From a bacterium (GTDB lineage Bacteria; UBP18; UBA7526), in NCBI GenBank assembly GCA_030615855.1, contig JAUWYL010000001.1:203008-252441 (forward strand): a stretch of 49,434 nucleotides of DNA, read 5' to 3'. Positions 1 to 8,706 of the stretch are shown piece after piece (position 1 is the stretch's first letter; each line of letters opens with the position of its first letter). The notes under the pieces are model-generated. The model was given only the letters and a program-made list of their open reading frames with translations. It had not been told where the DNA came from and did not search any database. Made by a program: the position numbers and the translations under genes.

Positions 1-88
1 ATTAATATAGACGGTTAGACGGATAAGACGAGGAGAGACACATTCCGTATAGCGGGTTTAACGAAAAAGAGACTATTGGGAGATTATT
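1..88. other. short upstream gap, no gene seen
   Basis: All three forward frames hit a stop within the first 18 bases, so at most the last few codons of an upstream gene could be present. The stretch holds short imperfect repeats of the GACGGTTA/GACGGATA kind. A GGGAG about six bases before the proS ATG is the ribosome binding site. No convincing promoter is visible. Confidence 0.5.
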
Positions 89-1798
89 ATGAGAATGTCT
101 AAGGGATTATTTCCTACATTGAAAGAAGCGCCGAAAGAGGCGAAGATCGTAAGCCATAAACTTATGATCCGGGCAGGGCTGATGAGAAAATTGGCCTCTG
201 GAATATATACCTATCTCCCTCTGGGCTATAGAGTGATAAGAAAGATAGAGAATATCATACGGGAAGAGATGAATAAGACGGGAGCCCAAGAGGTCCTTCT
301 TTCTGCATTGAGTCCTCAGGAATTATGGGAAGAGAGCGGGAGATGGGAAGTCTATGGTCCGGAACTGATGAGGATAAAGGATAGGCACAATAGACTCTTC
401 GGTTTGGGACCAACCCATGAAGAAGTAATTACTGATTTGGTGAGAAGGGAAGTGAAATCATATAAACAGCTTCCTTTAACCCTCTATCAGATTCAGACCA
501 AGTTTAGGGATGAGATAAGGCCTCGCTTCGGTATGATGAGGGCCCGAGAGTTCCATATGAAGGATGCCTATTCCTTTGATAAGGATGAGAAGGACCTGGG
601 GAAGAATTATAAGAGGATGTATGAGGCCTATCAGAATATCTTCGATCGGTGCGGACTGAGGTATAAGGCGGTGGAGGCAGATACCGGCCCTATCGGTGGA
701 GATATCTCCCATGAGTTCATGGTCTTAGCCAAAACGGGAGAGGACAGGATAGTCTACTGCAGGAAGTGTGGCTATGCGGCCAATGTGAATCGGGCGGAAT
801 ATGTGAAGCCCGGGGTTAAGGGCCAAGGGTCAAGGGTTAAGGAGAAGGGACTGAAGAAGGTGAAGACGCCGGGAATGAAGACAGTGGAAGAGGTGACTGG
901 ATTCTTGAAGTGCAAGCCAAAGGAACTGGTGAAGACCCTGATCTATAAAGTGGATGGCATACCAGTGGCCATTCTAATTAGAGGCGACCATGGGGTAAAC
1001 GAGAGAAGATTGGAGAAATTACTGAAAGCAAAGGAGATTTCCTTGGCAGATGAGAAGACCATTGAAAAAGTGACTGGTGCTCCTTTAGGATATAGCGGTC
1101 CAGTGAGATTAAAGATTAAGATCATCGCTGATTCTGATGTGGCAGCGATGAAGAATATGATTAGCGGGGCCAATAAGAAGGATTACCACTTGATCAACAT
1201 AAATATTGATAGGGACTTTAAGGCAGATAAGGTTCTGGATATAAGGAGTGTCATTCCTGGGGATCGCTGCCCAAAATGTAAGACAAAACTCACCTTTTCA
1301 CGGGGTATTGAGGTGGGTCATGTCTTCAAGTTAGGAACCAAATATTCCCAGGCTTTGAAGGCTACTTTCTCAGATGAGAAAGGAAAAGAGAGACCCCTGA
1401 TCATGGGCTGTTACGGCATCGGCTTGGATAGGATAATGGCTGCTTCAATAGAGCAGAATCACGATGGAAATGGAATCATCTGGCCATCTTCAATCGCTCC
1501 CTATCAGGTCCTAATCCTGGTTGTCAATAACCAAGATAAGAAACAAGTAAAGTTAGCAGAAGAAGTCTATAAGTCTTTAGAGAAAGAGGAAATAGAAGTC
1601 CTTTTAGATGACCGGGATCTGCGCGCCGGTGCCAAATTCAAGGACGCTGATTTAATGGGAATTCCTCTTAGAATCACCATCGGCAACAAGACGATAAAAG
1701 AAAATAGAATAGAGATAAAGATTCGTAAAACCAACAAGATCCACGAAATAAATAAAAAAGACCTCATTTCCAAAATCAGGTCTTTACTTGAGATGTAA
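89..1798 (+). CDS. proS: prolyl-tRNA synthetase (bacterial type with editing insertion)
   Basis: Charges tRNA-Pro with proline in the cytoplasm. The 569-aa length is the usual bacterial-type size. Class II motif 2 lies at residues 137-163 (TKFRDEIRPRFG start), the GPTHEEV loop at 107-113, and motif 3 (GCYGIGLDR) at about 440-448, followed by an anticodon-binding domain from about 465. The insertion at about 240-390 corresponds to the YbaK-like editing domain. It is bracketed by two CxxC pairs (C224/C227 and C394/C397) that could bind zinc. The start of the insertion is rich in Lys/Gly and looks like a linker. The start at 89 follows GGGAG; an in-frame ATG at 95 is also possible. The gene ends just before a promoter and a terminator-like hairpin, so it is probably not co-transcribed with rimP. 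Confidence 0.97.
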   Translation: MRMSKGLFPTLKEAPKEAKIVSHKLMIRAGLMRKLASGIYTYLPLGYRVIRKIENIIREEMNKTGAQEVLLSALSPQELWEESGRWEVYGPELMRIKDRHNRLFGLGPTHEEVITDLVRREVKSYKQLPLTLYQIQTKFRDEIRPRFGMMRAREFHMKDAYSFDKDEKDLGKNYKRMYEAYQNIFDRCGLRYKAVEADTGPIGGDISHEFMVLAKTGEDRIVYCRKCGYAANVNRAEYVKPGVKGQGSRVKEKGLKKVKTPGMKTVEEVTGFLKCKPKELVKTLIYKVDGIPVAILIRGDHGVNERRLEKLLKAKEISLADEKTIEKVTGAPLGYSGPVRLKIKIIADSDVAAMKNMISGANKKDYHLININIDRDFKADKVLDIRSVIPGDRCPKCKTKLTFSRGIEVGHVFKLGTKYSQALKATFSDEKGKERPLIMGCYGIGLDRIMAASIEQNHDGNGIIWPSSIAPYQVLILVVNNQDKKQVKLAEEVYKSLEKEEIEVLLDDRDLRAGAKFKDADLMGIPLRITIGNKTIKENRIEIKIRKTNKIHEINKKDLISKIRSLLEM

Positions 1799-1806
1799 AA
1801 TTTTTC

Positions 1807-1835
1807 TTGCATTTTGGATATACTTGTGCTATAGT
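1807..1835 (+). promoter_or_regulatory. sigma70-type promoter for the rimP-nusA-infB operon
   Basis: TTGCAT at 1807-1812 and TATAGT at 1830-1835 are separated by 17 bp, a near-consensus sigma70-like layout. The predicted start is near 1842. It lies in the gap after proS, upstream of a strong hairpin and of rimP. Assignment is from sequence only. Confidence 0.6.
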
Positions 1836-1860
1836 ACTGTAACCTTAGGATTTGCTTCTT

Positions 1861-1890
1861 AGGAGTGGGCTTAACCCACTCCTTTCTTTT
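1861..1890 (+). terminator. intrinsic terminator or attenuator before rimP
   Basis: AGGAGTGGG (1861-1869) pairs perfectly with CCCACTCCT (1875-1883) over 9 bp with a 5-nt loop, followed by a T-rich run. It can end proS transcripts. Because a good promoter lies just upstream, it would also sit in the leader of the rimP operon and could attenuate it. Confidence 0.7.
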
Positions 1891-1914
1891 AAAACGCGAA
1901 TCAGAAAACAGTGA

Positions 1915-2052
1915 TTTACGGTTGACCGACCCCGATGCTATCGGGGTGCTCGCGGTTAACGGTAAACAGTCCCGACAGTTGTCGGGACGGGCAAATTGAA
2001 TAGTAGCTATTCACCGGCGGGGCAAGTAAAACGCGCCGCCCAACGGTAAACG
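1915..2052 (+). repeat. 138-bp multi-hairpin repeat, copy 1
   Basis: This element matches 7643-7780 over 138 bp with eight differences, no gaps, and all differences transitions. It holds at least four hairpins: 1929-1947 (ACCCCGAT/ATCGGGGT), 1969-1988 (GTCCCGAC/GTCGGGAC), 1998-2012 (GAATAG/CTATTC) and 2016-2040 (GGCGG/CCGCC around a core GGCAAGTAAAACGCG). Related TTNACGGTAAAC-like words sit inside and at both edges. It fills the 5' leader of rimP. Confidence 0.85.
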
Positions 2053-2061
2053 GGGGTCAAG

Positions 2062-2520
2062 ATGGGAAAAGTGAGAGAGGAAGTGGAGAGGCTGGTTCTC
2101 CCTATTCTAGAAGAAGAGGGGATGGAGTTGGTAGATATTGAGTATAAGAAAGAAAGGGGCAGAGGTATATTACGCCTTTATATCGATAAACCGGGTGGAG
2201 TGAAGATAGATGACTGCCAAGGGGTGAGCCAGAGGATAGATCCTATATTGGAGAGGTGTAATATCATAAGGGGTCATTATCTCTTAGAGGTCTCCTCTCC
2301 TGGCCTGGATAGACCATTGAAGAAGGAAGAGGACTTTAAAAGATTTATAGGAAGACTGATTAAAATAAAGACCTTCTCACCTATTGATAATCAGAAGACG
2401 TTTGTGGGAACCCTGAAGGATTATAAGGAGGAAATAGTTATCCTAGAGACAAGGGAAGGAAAGATTATAGAGATTCCGATGAAGAATATAGCAAAGGCAA
2501 ACTTAGAGATCGAATTCTAA
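2062..2520 (+). CDS. rimP: ribosome maturation factor RimP
   Basis: Needed for 30S subunit maturation. The protein is 152 aa, the normal RimP length. The family signature LEVSSPGLDRPL is at residues 75-86, within an N-terminal alpha/beta domain (about 1-85) followed by the small SH3-like C-terminal domain. Start ATG follows a GGGGG run at 2052-2056. The order rimP-nusA-infB is the standard bacterial arrangement, and the 17-base gap to nusA points to one transcript. Its leader is unusual, made of a promoter, a terminator-like hairpin and a 138-bp repeat. Confidence 0.95.
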   Translation: MGKVREEVERLVLPILEEEGMELVDIEYKKERGRGILRLYIDKPGGVKIDDCQGVSQRIDPILERCNIIRGHYLLEVSSPGLDRPLKKEEDFKRFIGRLIKIKTFSPIDNQKTFVGTLKDYKEEIVILETREGKIIEIPMKNIAKANLEIEF

Positions 2521-2537
2521 AGGGGGAATAAGAGAAA

Positions 2538-3791
2538 ATGAGTGTTGAGTTGAAGGGATTAATGGAGGAGATAAGGAAGGAGAAGGAGATTGAGCTGGGG
2601 GTCATTGTTGAGGCCCTACGCTCCGCTCTCCTTTCTGCCTATAAGAAGCACTTCGGTTCCAGTGAGAATGTAACCATCGATATTAGTCCCGATACCGGAA
2701 GACTGAAGGTACTGGCCAAAAAAAGAGTGGTTAAGGAGATAGAGGACCCCAGGATAGAGATAGGGAAGGAAGAGGCCAAGAGAATAAAGAAGAGGGTGAG
2801 GTTAAATCAGGAGATAGAAGTTGAGATCACCCCCAAGGAGTTCGGCAGGATTGCCGTCCAGACGGCAAAGCAGGTAGTTACTCAGAGAATAAGAGAGGCA
2901 GAGAGGGAGAAGATATACCAGGAGTTTAAAGAGAGGGAGGGGGATATTATTACGGGAATCGTCCAGCGCAGTGAACATAGAACAGTAATCGTGACCCTGG
3001 GAAAGATAGAGGCCATCCTACCCGTAAGGGAGCAGACCTGGGGTGAGGATTATAGATACGGGGATAGGATAAAGACCTATATCCTGAATGTAAAGAGAAC
3101 CCCAAGGGGACCCCAGATCATACTCTCCCGTACCCATCCGGGACTGGTGAGAAGATTATTTGAGTTAGAGATTCCGGAAGTATATGAGAAGATTGTTGAG
3201 ATGAAGAATATCGCTCGGGAAGCAGGAGGAAGGACGAAGATCGCCGTCTTCTCAAAGGATGCCAATGTTGATGCCGTGGGTTCCTGTGTGGGAACCAGGG
3301 GAGCAAGGGTGAACTCCATCATCCAGGAACTAAGAGGAGAGAAGATCGATATCATTCCCTATAGTGAGGATGCGGTTACCTTTGTCTCAAGCGCTTTAAA
3401 GCCCGCCCAGGTGCAGGAAGTCATTGTCCATAAAGAAGAAGGGGAGATGGAGGTCATCGTTCTCAAGGATAAGCTCTCTCTGGCTATTGGTAAGAAAGGG
3501 CAGAACGTTAGGTTGGCAGCGAAGCTGACTGGATGGAAGATAGATCTCAAGAGTCCGGAAGAGAAGGCCTTGGAAGAGAAAGCAAAGATAAAGTTGACTG
3601 AACTACCAGGCGTGGGCAAAAAGAGCGCCCAGGCTTTAGAAAAGGCAGGACTTAGGAACGTAGTCGATATTGCCCAAAGTAAAATAGAAGATTTGACAAA
3701 GGTCAAAGGGATCGGAAAGAAGAGCGCTGAGAAAATTCTGAAAGCAGCCAAGGAGTTGATAGGAGAAGCAAAAGAGAAAGTGGGAAAGTAA
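2538..3791 (+). CDS. nusA: transcription termination/antitermination factor NusA
   Basis: RNA-polymerase-associated factor for pausing, termination and antitermination. Residues 1-130 are the polymerase-binding N-terminal domain, about 134-198 the S1 domain, then KH1 (GTRGARV at 252-258) and KH2 (IGKKGQNVRLA at 317-327). The 417-aa protein is longer than minimal NusA (about 350 aa) because residues 351-408 carry a helix-hairpin-helix unit with LPGVGKKS and VKGIGKKS hairpins, comparable to the C-terminal repeats of longer NusA proteins. A GGGGG-containing Shine-Dalgarno precedes the ATG. Lies between rimP and infB as expected. Confidence 0.96.
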   Translation: MSVELKGLMEEIRKEKEIELGVIVEALRSALLSAYKKHFGSSENVTIDISPDTGRLKVLAKKRVVKEIEDPRIEIGKEEAKRIKKRVRLNQEIEVEITPKEFGRIAVQTAKQVVTQRIREAEREKIYQEFKEREGDIITGIVQRSEHRTVIVTLGKIEAILPVREQTWGEDYRYGDRIKTYILNVKRTPRGPQIILSRTHPGLVRRLFELEIPEVYEKIVEMKNIAREAGGRTKIAVFSKDANVDAVGSCVGTRGARVNSIIQELRGEKIDIIPYSEDAVTFVSSALKPAQVQEVIVHKEEGEMEVIVLKDKLSLAIGKKGQNVRLAAKLTGWKIDLKSPEEKALEEKAKIKLTELPGVGKKSAQALEKAGLRNVVDIAQSKIEDLTKVKGIGKKSAEKILKAAKELIGEAKEKVGK

Positions 3792-3805
3792 TCAGGCAAA
3801 ATAGG

Positions 3806-3862
3806 TGAATTAGTTGGACTAGTTGGATTGATAATCCACCTAATATACTAATCCAACTAATC
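3806..3862 (+). repeat. imperfect palindrome between nusA and infB
   Basis: TTAGTTGGA near the left end and TCCAACTAA near the right end are reverse complements, with further TTGGATTGATAATCCA pairing inside. A small CCCCCGAAGGGGG hairpin follows at about 3890-3903, just before the infB ribosome binding site. There is no T-run, so this is a repeat rather than a clear terminator. Confidence 0.55.
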
Positions 3863-3919
3863 GCTACTTGTGCATTGTTACTTGTAACTTCCCCCGAAGG
3901 GGGGTGAGGGAGGAATATT

Positions 3920-5893
3920 ATGGTTGAGAGAATGAAGGTATATGAACTGGCTAGGGAGTTAGGAATGACCAGTAAGGAACTTTTGGCCCAATTGAAGGAT
4001 TTGGGGATTGAAGTAAAGAGCCATATGAGCGTTCTCATTAAAGAAGAAATAGAGAAGGTCATTGCTAAGATAGAAGAGAAGGAGAAGCCTGCCCCAGAAG
4101 TAGCGGAGAAGGTGGAGGAGATTATTGAGAAGCCACCAATAGAGGAGAAACCAAAAGAGGTGATCAAGATCGAGGAGACGATTACGGTTGGGGAATTAGC
4201 CCAAAAGATGAAAATAAAGGTAAATGAACTGATAAAGAAGTTAATGGGCATCGGAGTTATGGCGACCATCAATCAATCCTTAGATGTTGCTACTGCCAAT
4301 AAGGTGGCCTTTGAGTATGGATTCGTTGTTGAGGTCTTACCGGTAGCAAGGAAGAAAGTCATCCCCAAAGAGATAGAGAAAGGGAAGAGATTAGCTCCTC
4401 GACCACCAGTGGTCACCATTATGGGCCATGTGGACCATGGAAAGACCCTTCTTCTGGATGCTATAAGAGAGAGTGATATCATTGCTCAGGAAGCGGGAGG
4501 GATTACCCAGCACATCGGAGCCTATGAAGTAGAATTGGAAAAGGGTAAAATAACCTTTTTAGATACCCCAGGCCACGAGGCCTTCACTGCCATGCGGGCC
4601 AGGGGGGCACAGGTGACGGATATCGTTGTTCTTGTGGTGGCGGCAGATGATGGGATCATGCCCCAAACCATAGAGGCCATCGACCATGCCCGGGCAGCAA
4701 AGGTACCCATGGTAGTTGCCATAAATAAGTGCGACCTCCCCAATGCTGATCCGGAAAGAGTGAAGAGGCAACTGAGGGATTATAATCTGACGCCTGAAGA
4801 GTGGGGAGGAAAGACCATTATGGCCAAGGTCTCTGCTAAGGAGAAGAAGGGTATTAATGAATTATTGGAGATGCTCTTATTGGAGGCGGAGATGCTGGAA
4901 TTGACGGCCGATCCCACCCTTCCCGCAAAAGGGACGGTCATTGAAGCCCGGCTGGATAAAGGAAAGGGGCCGGTGGCCACGGTTTTAGTCCAGAGCGGAA
5001 CCCTGAGGGTGGGGGATGTCCTTATGGTCGGAGACTATTCGGGAAAGGTGAGAACATTAGCTGACGATCTCGGGAAGGAAGTGGAAGAGGCTGGACCTTC
5101 TATACCAGTTGAGGTCTCTGGTCTTTCTGAAGTTCCCCAGGCAGGGGATACCTTTGAGGTGGTGGAGGATGAAACTAAGGCACGCCAGATGGCAGAAAAA
5201 AGGCAGGAGAAGGCAAAGGCCCTTGAATTAACCAAACCAGCCCACATCAGCCTGGAGGGTCTTTATAGACAGATAGAGGAAGGAAGGCTGAAGGAACTTT
5301 CCCTTATTATCAAAGGGGATGTCCAGGGCTCGATTGAAGCCTTGAGCGACTCCCTGGAGTCTTTATCGAGTGAAGAGGTGCGGGTGAATGTCATCCATAA
5401 AGGGGTGGGGGCAATCAATGAATCGGATGTTATCTTAGCCTCTGCCTCGGATGCCATAATCATCGGTTTCCATGTCTCTAGTGAGCCCGGTGCCCAGGGC
5501 CTGGCTTCAGGGGAGAATGTCGACATCCGAACCTATGATGTCATCTATGAGACAATAGAGGATGTCAAGAAAGCCATGAAGGGAATGCTCGCTCCCAAGT
5601 TAAAAGAGGTAATCTTGGGAAGGGCAGAGGTACGCCAGATATTCAAAATCCCCAAAGGAATGATTGCCGGCTCCTATGTAAAGGAAGGGAACATAATAAG
5701 GAACGCCAAGGTGAGGCTATTAAGGGAAGGGAAAGTAATCTATGAAGGAAGTATTAATTCCCTTAAGCGCTTCAAGGAGGACGCCAAGGAGGTAAAGGAA
5801 GGATTTGAGTGTGGCATCGGCCTGGGAGACTTCACTGAGCTAAAGGAAGGAGACATCATAGAGGCCTACAAGATGGAAGAGGAGAAGAGATGA
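3920..5893 (+). CDS. infB: translation initiation factor IF-2
   Basis: GTPase that brings initiator tRNA to the 30S subunit. Two IF2_N modules are visible at about 6-50 and 88-135, separated by a short Glu/Lys/Pro linker. The G domain has G1 GHVDHGKT (169-176), G3 DTPGHE (215-220) and G4 NKCD (269-272), followed by domains II, III and IV (RQIFKIPKG region near 585). At 657 aa it is a short IF-2, lacking the long linker of enterobacteria. GGGAGG sits six bases before the ATG. The stop overlaps the next start as ATGA, implying translational coupling. Confidence 0.97.
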   Translation: MVERMKVYELARELGMTSKELLAQLKDLGIEVKSHMSVLIKEEIEKVIAKIEEKEKPAPEVAEKVEEIIEKPPIEEKPKEVIKIEETITVGELAQKMKIKVNELIKKLMGIGVMATINQSLDVATANKVAFEYGFVVEVLPVARKKVIPKEIEKGKRLAPRPPVVTIMGHVDHGKTLLLDAIRESDIIAQEAGGITQHIGAYEVELEKGKITFLDTPGHEAFTAMRARGAQVTDIVVLVVAADDGIMPQTIEAIDHARAAKVPMVVAINKCDLPNADPERVKRQLRDYNLTPEEWGGKTIMAKVSAKEKKGINELLEMLLLEAEMLELTADPTLPAKGTVIEARLDKGKGPVATVLVQSGTLRVGDVLMVGDYSGKVRTLADDLGKEVEEAGPSIPVEVSGLSEVPQAGDTFEVVEDETKARQMAEKRQEKAKALELTKPAHISLEGLYRQIEEGRLKELSLIIKGDVQGSIEALSDSLESLSSEEVRVNVIHKGVGAINESDVILASASDAIIIGFHVSSEPGAQGLASGENVDIRTYDVIYETIEDVKKAMKGMLAPKLKEVILGRAEVRQIFKIPKGMIAGSYVKEGNIIRNAKVRLLREGKVIYEGSINSLKRFKEDAKEVKEGFECGIGLGDFTELKEGDIIEAYKMEEEKR

Positions 5894-6171
5894 TTATTGG
5901 GAGTGCATGGATTGAGTTGCATATCCCGGGAGTGAATTCCCTGAAAGGTAAGAGACAGATCATCAAGAGTATAAAGGAGAGAGTAAAGAATAGATTTAAC
6001 GTCTCCATTGCTGAGGTGGAAAAACAGGATCTCTGGCAGAGAGCCACTCTGGGCTTGGCCTGTGTGACAAATAATAAGGCCCAAGCAAATCGCACCCTCT
6101 CTAAAGTAATCCATTTTATAGAGCAGAATAGAAATATCTCCCTTACAGATTATGAGATAGAAATTATCTAA
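5890..6171 (+). CDS. DUF503 (YlxP-like) protein
   Basis: A 93-aa protein of the DUF503/YlxP family: the start [13 protein letters not shown], the segment SLKGKRQIIKSI and the later TLGLACVTNN are typical. The family has a ferredoxin-like fold and no settled function; its almost fixed position between infB and rbfA points to a role around ribosome assembly or initiation. The start overlaps the infB stop by ATGA. It carries no signal peptide or membrane segment, so it should be cytoplasmic. Confidence 0.9.
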   Translation: MIIGSAWIELHIPGVNSLKGKRQIIKSIKERVKNRFNVSIAEVEKQDLWQRATLGLACVTNNKAQANRTLSKVIHFIEQNRNISLTDYEIEII

Positions 6172-6202
6172 AGTGAACCGTGATCCGTGAACAGTGAACG
6201 GT
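6172..6202 (+). repeat. GTGAAC/GTGATC-type tandem repeat
   Basis: Short degenerate units GTGAACCGTGATC and GTGAACAGTGAACGG follow each other between DUF503 and rbfA. The same words occur at 34465-34515 and 46481-46513. No hairpin of note. Confidence 0.6.
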
Positions 6203-6218
6203 AAAAATGGGGTGAGAA

Positions 6219-6566
6219 ATGACGCGGAGGAGAGCTCAGCGGGCAGGAAGACTTATTCAGGAAGAGATTTCAAAGATCATTCAGAGGGAATTAAAGGATC
6301 CACGGATTGGATTTGTTACTATTACTGGTGTAGATGTTACTGATGATCTCCGCTATGCCAAGGTATTCATCACTGTTTTAAAAAGAGAGGAAAGGGAGAG
6401 GACTCTGGAAGGCCTGGAGCATGCCAAGGGATTTATTCGTAGGGAGATCGGACAGAGAATAAAAATGAAGTTCACTCCAGAGATTGAGTTTAGATTCGAT
6501 GAAACTATAGAGCGTGGAGCACACATAGAGGAAGTAATAAGAAAGATTAAGGAGAAGGAGAAGTGA
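6219..6566 (+). CDS. rbfA: ribosome-binding factor A
   Basis: Cold-shock 30S maturation factor. The protein is 115 aa, within the family range. The KH-like core shows RLIQEEISKIIQREL near the N-terminus, DPRIGFVTITGVDVT and DDLRYAKVFI in the middle, and the characteristic R(R)EIGQRIKMKFTPEIEF toward the C-terminus. GGGG seven to ten bases upstream of the ATG is the ribosome binding site. It follows infB and DUF503 as usual. Its stop overlaps the left arm of the CCCGTTAGA palindrome. Confidence 0.96.
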   Translation: MTRRRAQRAGRLIQEEISKIIQRELKDPRIGFVTITGVDVTDDLRYAKVFITVLKREERERTLEGLEHAKGFIRREIGQRIKMKFTPEIEFRFDETIERGAHIEEVIRKIKEKEK

Positions 6567-6677
6567 ATCCCGTTAGATGCTGGTCTTTTAATGAAGTGGA
6601 AATAAATGATACATTTAGGATCGCTATTAAAGATATTAGAAAAAGCTATATAACAATATTTGGGAGTCTAACGGGAT
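6567..6677 (+). repeat. CCCGTTAGA palindrome spanning the nrnA start
   Basis: ATCCCGTTAGA (6567-6577) is the exact reverse complement of TCTAACGGGAT (6667-6677), with 89 bases between. The right arm lies between the GGGAG ribosome binding site (6662-6666) and the first two bases of the nrnA ATG. Folding would hide the start codon. The same arms occur at 43904-44018 and, as CCCCGTTAGAAGT, at 29354-29421. Confidence 0.75.
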
Positions 6678-7653
6678 GAAGGAACTAAAAAAGATTGTCG
6701 AGGTTATCAGAGAGAATAAAAGTTTCTTTATTACTTCTCACATCAGGCCAGATGGGGATTCCATCGGCTCTCAACTTGCCCTGAAGAGGATACTGGAAAG
6801 GTTAGGAAAGGAAGTAATCATCACCAATCATGATCCGGCCCCTAAAATCTACGATTTTCTTCCCGGAAAAGAGAGCATCAAGCAAGAACTACCTAAGAAT
6901 AGAGAGTTCGATGTGGCCTTTATTCTGGATAGCCCAGAGCTCTCTCGTCTGGTGAGCACCGCAGAGATAATCGAGAAAGCAAAGGTCATCGTAAATATCG
7001 ATCACCATCTGGGGAATGAAAAGTTTGGAAAGTATAACTATGTTGATACTGAGGCTTCTGCCGTGGGAGAAGAGATATATGAACTGACAAGAGTAATGGG
7101 GTTTGAGATAGATAGGGAGATTGCCTTATGCCTCTATGTGGGCATCTTTACAGATACCGGTTCCTTCCGGCAGTCAAATACTACCCCTCGTACCCATGAG
7201 ATCGTGGCCCACCTCATGAAGATAGGAGATTTAAAGCCTGCCCAGATCACCCATCAGATATACGGGACCCAGCTTCCTTCTGCCATAAAGTTATTGAGCA
7301 TGACTTTGGATACCTTGGAGAGGAGCGGAGACGGCAGGATAGCTTGGATGACCATTACCGACGAGATGTTCAAAGAGACCGGAACCACCAAGGCGGAGAC
7401 CGAGAACTTCATCAACTATGTTCGTTCTGTGAAAGGAAGCGAGGTGGCCATTCTATTCACTGAGCTTGCTAAGGATGAGGTAAAGGTCAGTTTCCGCTCC
7501 AAGTCTAGTGCCGACGTTAATAGTATAGCCAAAATATTTGGAGGTGGAGGACATCTTCGCGCTTCTGCCTGCACTATAAAGGGAGATTTGGAGGAGGCAA
7601 AGAGGAAGGTGCTGGTTGAGGTAGAGAAGAGACTAAAGAAGGTTTACGGTTGA
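6676..7653 (+). CDS. nrnA: bifunctional oligoribonuclease / pAp phosphatase NrnA
   Basis: DHH-DHHA1 phosphoesterase that degrades short RNA and 3'-phosphoadenosine 5'-phosphate. Motif I is SHIRPDGDSIGS (21-32), the DHH triad is at 109-111 within NIDHHLGN, and the C-terminal DHHA1 glycine motif FGGGGH is at 288-293. At 325 aa it is full length. The position between rbfA and truB is the common one. GGGAG lies nine bases before the ATG, with a palindrome arm between them. The last codons and the TGA stop lie inside the first bases of a 138-bp repeat, so the C-terminus may have been reshaped by that element. Confidence 0.93.
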   Translation: MKELKKIVEVIRENKSFFITSHIRPDGDSIGSQLALKRILERLGKEVIITNHDPAPKIYDFLPGKESIKQELPKNREFDVAFILDSPELSRLVSTAEIIEKAKVIVNIDHHLGNEKFGKYNYVDTEASAVGEEIYELTRVMGFEIDREIALCLYVGIFTDTGSFRQSNTTPRTHEIVAHLMKIGDLKPAQITHQIYGTQLPSAIKLLSMTLDTLERSGDGRIAWMTITDEMFKETGTTKAETENFINYVRSVKGSEVAILFTELAKDEVKVSFRSKSSADVNSIAKIFGGGGHLRASACTIKGDLEEAKRKVLVEVEKRLKKVYG

Positions 7654-7780
7654 CCGACCCCGATGCTATTGGGGTGCCCGCGGTTGACGGTAAACAGCCC
7701 CGACAGCTGTCGGGACGGGCAAATCGAATAGTAGCTATTCACCAGCGGGGCAAGTAAAACGCGCCGCTCAACGGTAAACG
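7643..7780 (+). repeat. 138-bp multi-hairpin repeat, copy 2
   Basis: Second copy of the element at 1915-2052, same strand and same length, 130 of 138 bases identical. In the last hairpin, GGCGG/CCGCC of copy 1 has become AGCGG/CCGCT here, a compensated pair change. It starts inside the end of nrnA, contributes its stop codon, and ends seven bases before the truB ATG. Confidence 0.87.
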
Positions 7781-7786
7781 ATAAGC

Positions 7787-8704
7787 ATGGATGGATTCTT
7801 AAATGTTAATAAGCCGAAGGGCATGACTTCTCACGACGTTGTGGATGAGATAAGGAAGTTGGTGGGAAGGGAGAAAGTGGGGCATGCGGGAACCCTGGAT
7901 CCCGAGGCCACTGGCGTTCTTCCCATCGCCATCGGTAAGGCAACCAAGGTAATCCAGTTTTTGGAAGAAGGAAAAGGATATCGGGCAACCATGAGATTAG
8001 GAATCACCACCGATACCCAGGATATAACAGGTAAGATAATTGCTAAAAGTGATGAGATTAATATCCCAGTAGAAAGGATAAGGGAAGTCTTCAAGAATTT
8101 TTTAGGAAAGATAGAGCAGATTCCACCTATGGTCTCGGCAGTGAAAGTAAGGGGGGAAAGGCTTTATAAGTTAGCCCGGGAAGGGAAGAGAGTGAAAAGG
8201 CCACAGAGAGAGGTTGAAATCTATAATCTCAATCTCTTAGAATACAAACTGCCAGATATCATCTTTAAAGTAAGTTGCTCAAAAGGAACCTACATTAGGA
8301 CCCTCTGTCATGATATGGGAAAAGCCCTGGGTTCTGGGGCCTGCCTGAAAGATCTAGTGCGTACTAAATCAGGTATCTTTACTTTGAAAAAAAGCTATAC
8401 CCTGGAAGAATTGAAGAAACTACCTAATTTAGAAAGATATCTAATGAGTATGGATAAAGCCTTGAGGCATCTGCCGATAGTGAAGGTTAAAGATAGGATA
8501 AGAGAATCTGTTCTCAATGGGGGACCGATAGGAACCTCGGGAATACTGGAATTTTCTTTACCTATCAAGGGAGAGGAATTGGTCAGGGTCCATAATTCAG
8601 AGAAGAGACTCTTAGCAGTCGCCAGAGCACTATTCGATATTGGAGATTTAAAAAGGATAGAGAAAGAGGTTGTGGTCTTCAAACCAGTGAGGGTTATTGG
8701 TTAA
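7787..8704 (+). CDS. truB: tRNA pseudouridine(55) synthase TruB
   Basis: Converts U55 to pseudouridine in the T-loop of tRNAs. The catalytic aspartate is D38 in HAGTLDPEATG (33-43). LNVNKPKGMTS opens the protein and SKGTYIRTLCHD is the second conserved motif near residue 165. The C-terminus (about 235-305) corresponds to a PUA-like domain, giving a usual length of 305 aa. The ribosome binding site is poor (only ACGATAAGC before the ATG), perhaps because the upstream repeat replaced the original leader. ribF starts two bases after the stop. Confidence 0.96.
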   Translation: MDGFLNVNKPKGMTSHDVVDEIRKLVGREKVGHAGTLDPEATGVLPIAIGKATKVIQFLEEGKGYRATMRLGITTDTQDITGKIIAKSDEINIPVERIREVFKNFLGKIEQIPPMVSAVKVRGERLYKLAREGKRVKRPQREVEIYNLNLLEYKLPDIIFKVSCSKGTYIRTLCHDMGKALGSGACLKDLVRTKSGIFTLKKSYTLEELKKLPNLERYLMSMDKALRHLPIVKVKDRIRESVLNGGPIGTSGILEFSLPIKGEELVRVHNSEKRLLAVARALFDIGDLKRIEKEVVVFKPVRVIG

Positions 8705-8706
8705 GA

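Noticed and set aside
3703-4272. 189-codon minus-strand frame across nusA/infB
   Set aside because: Antisense shadow of well-conserved genes; Ser/Phe/Ile-rich translation typical of reversed Glu/Lys-rich coding DNA.
6577-6591. mini-ORF (MLVF) in the leader of nrnA
   Set aside because: No ribosome binding site and no counterpart to the better-placed mini-ORF at 43901.
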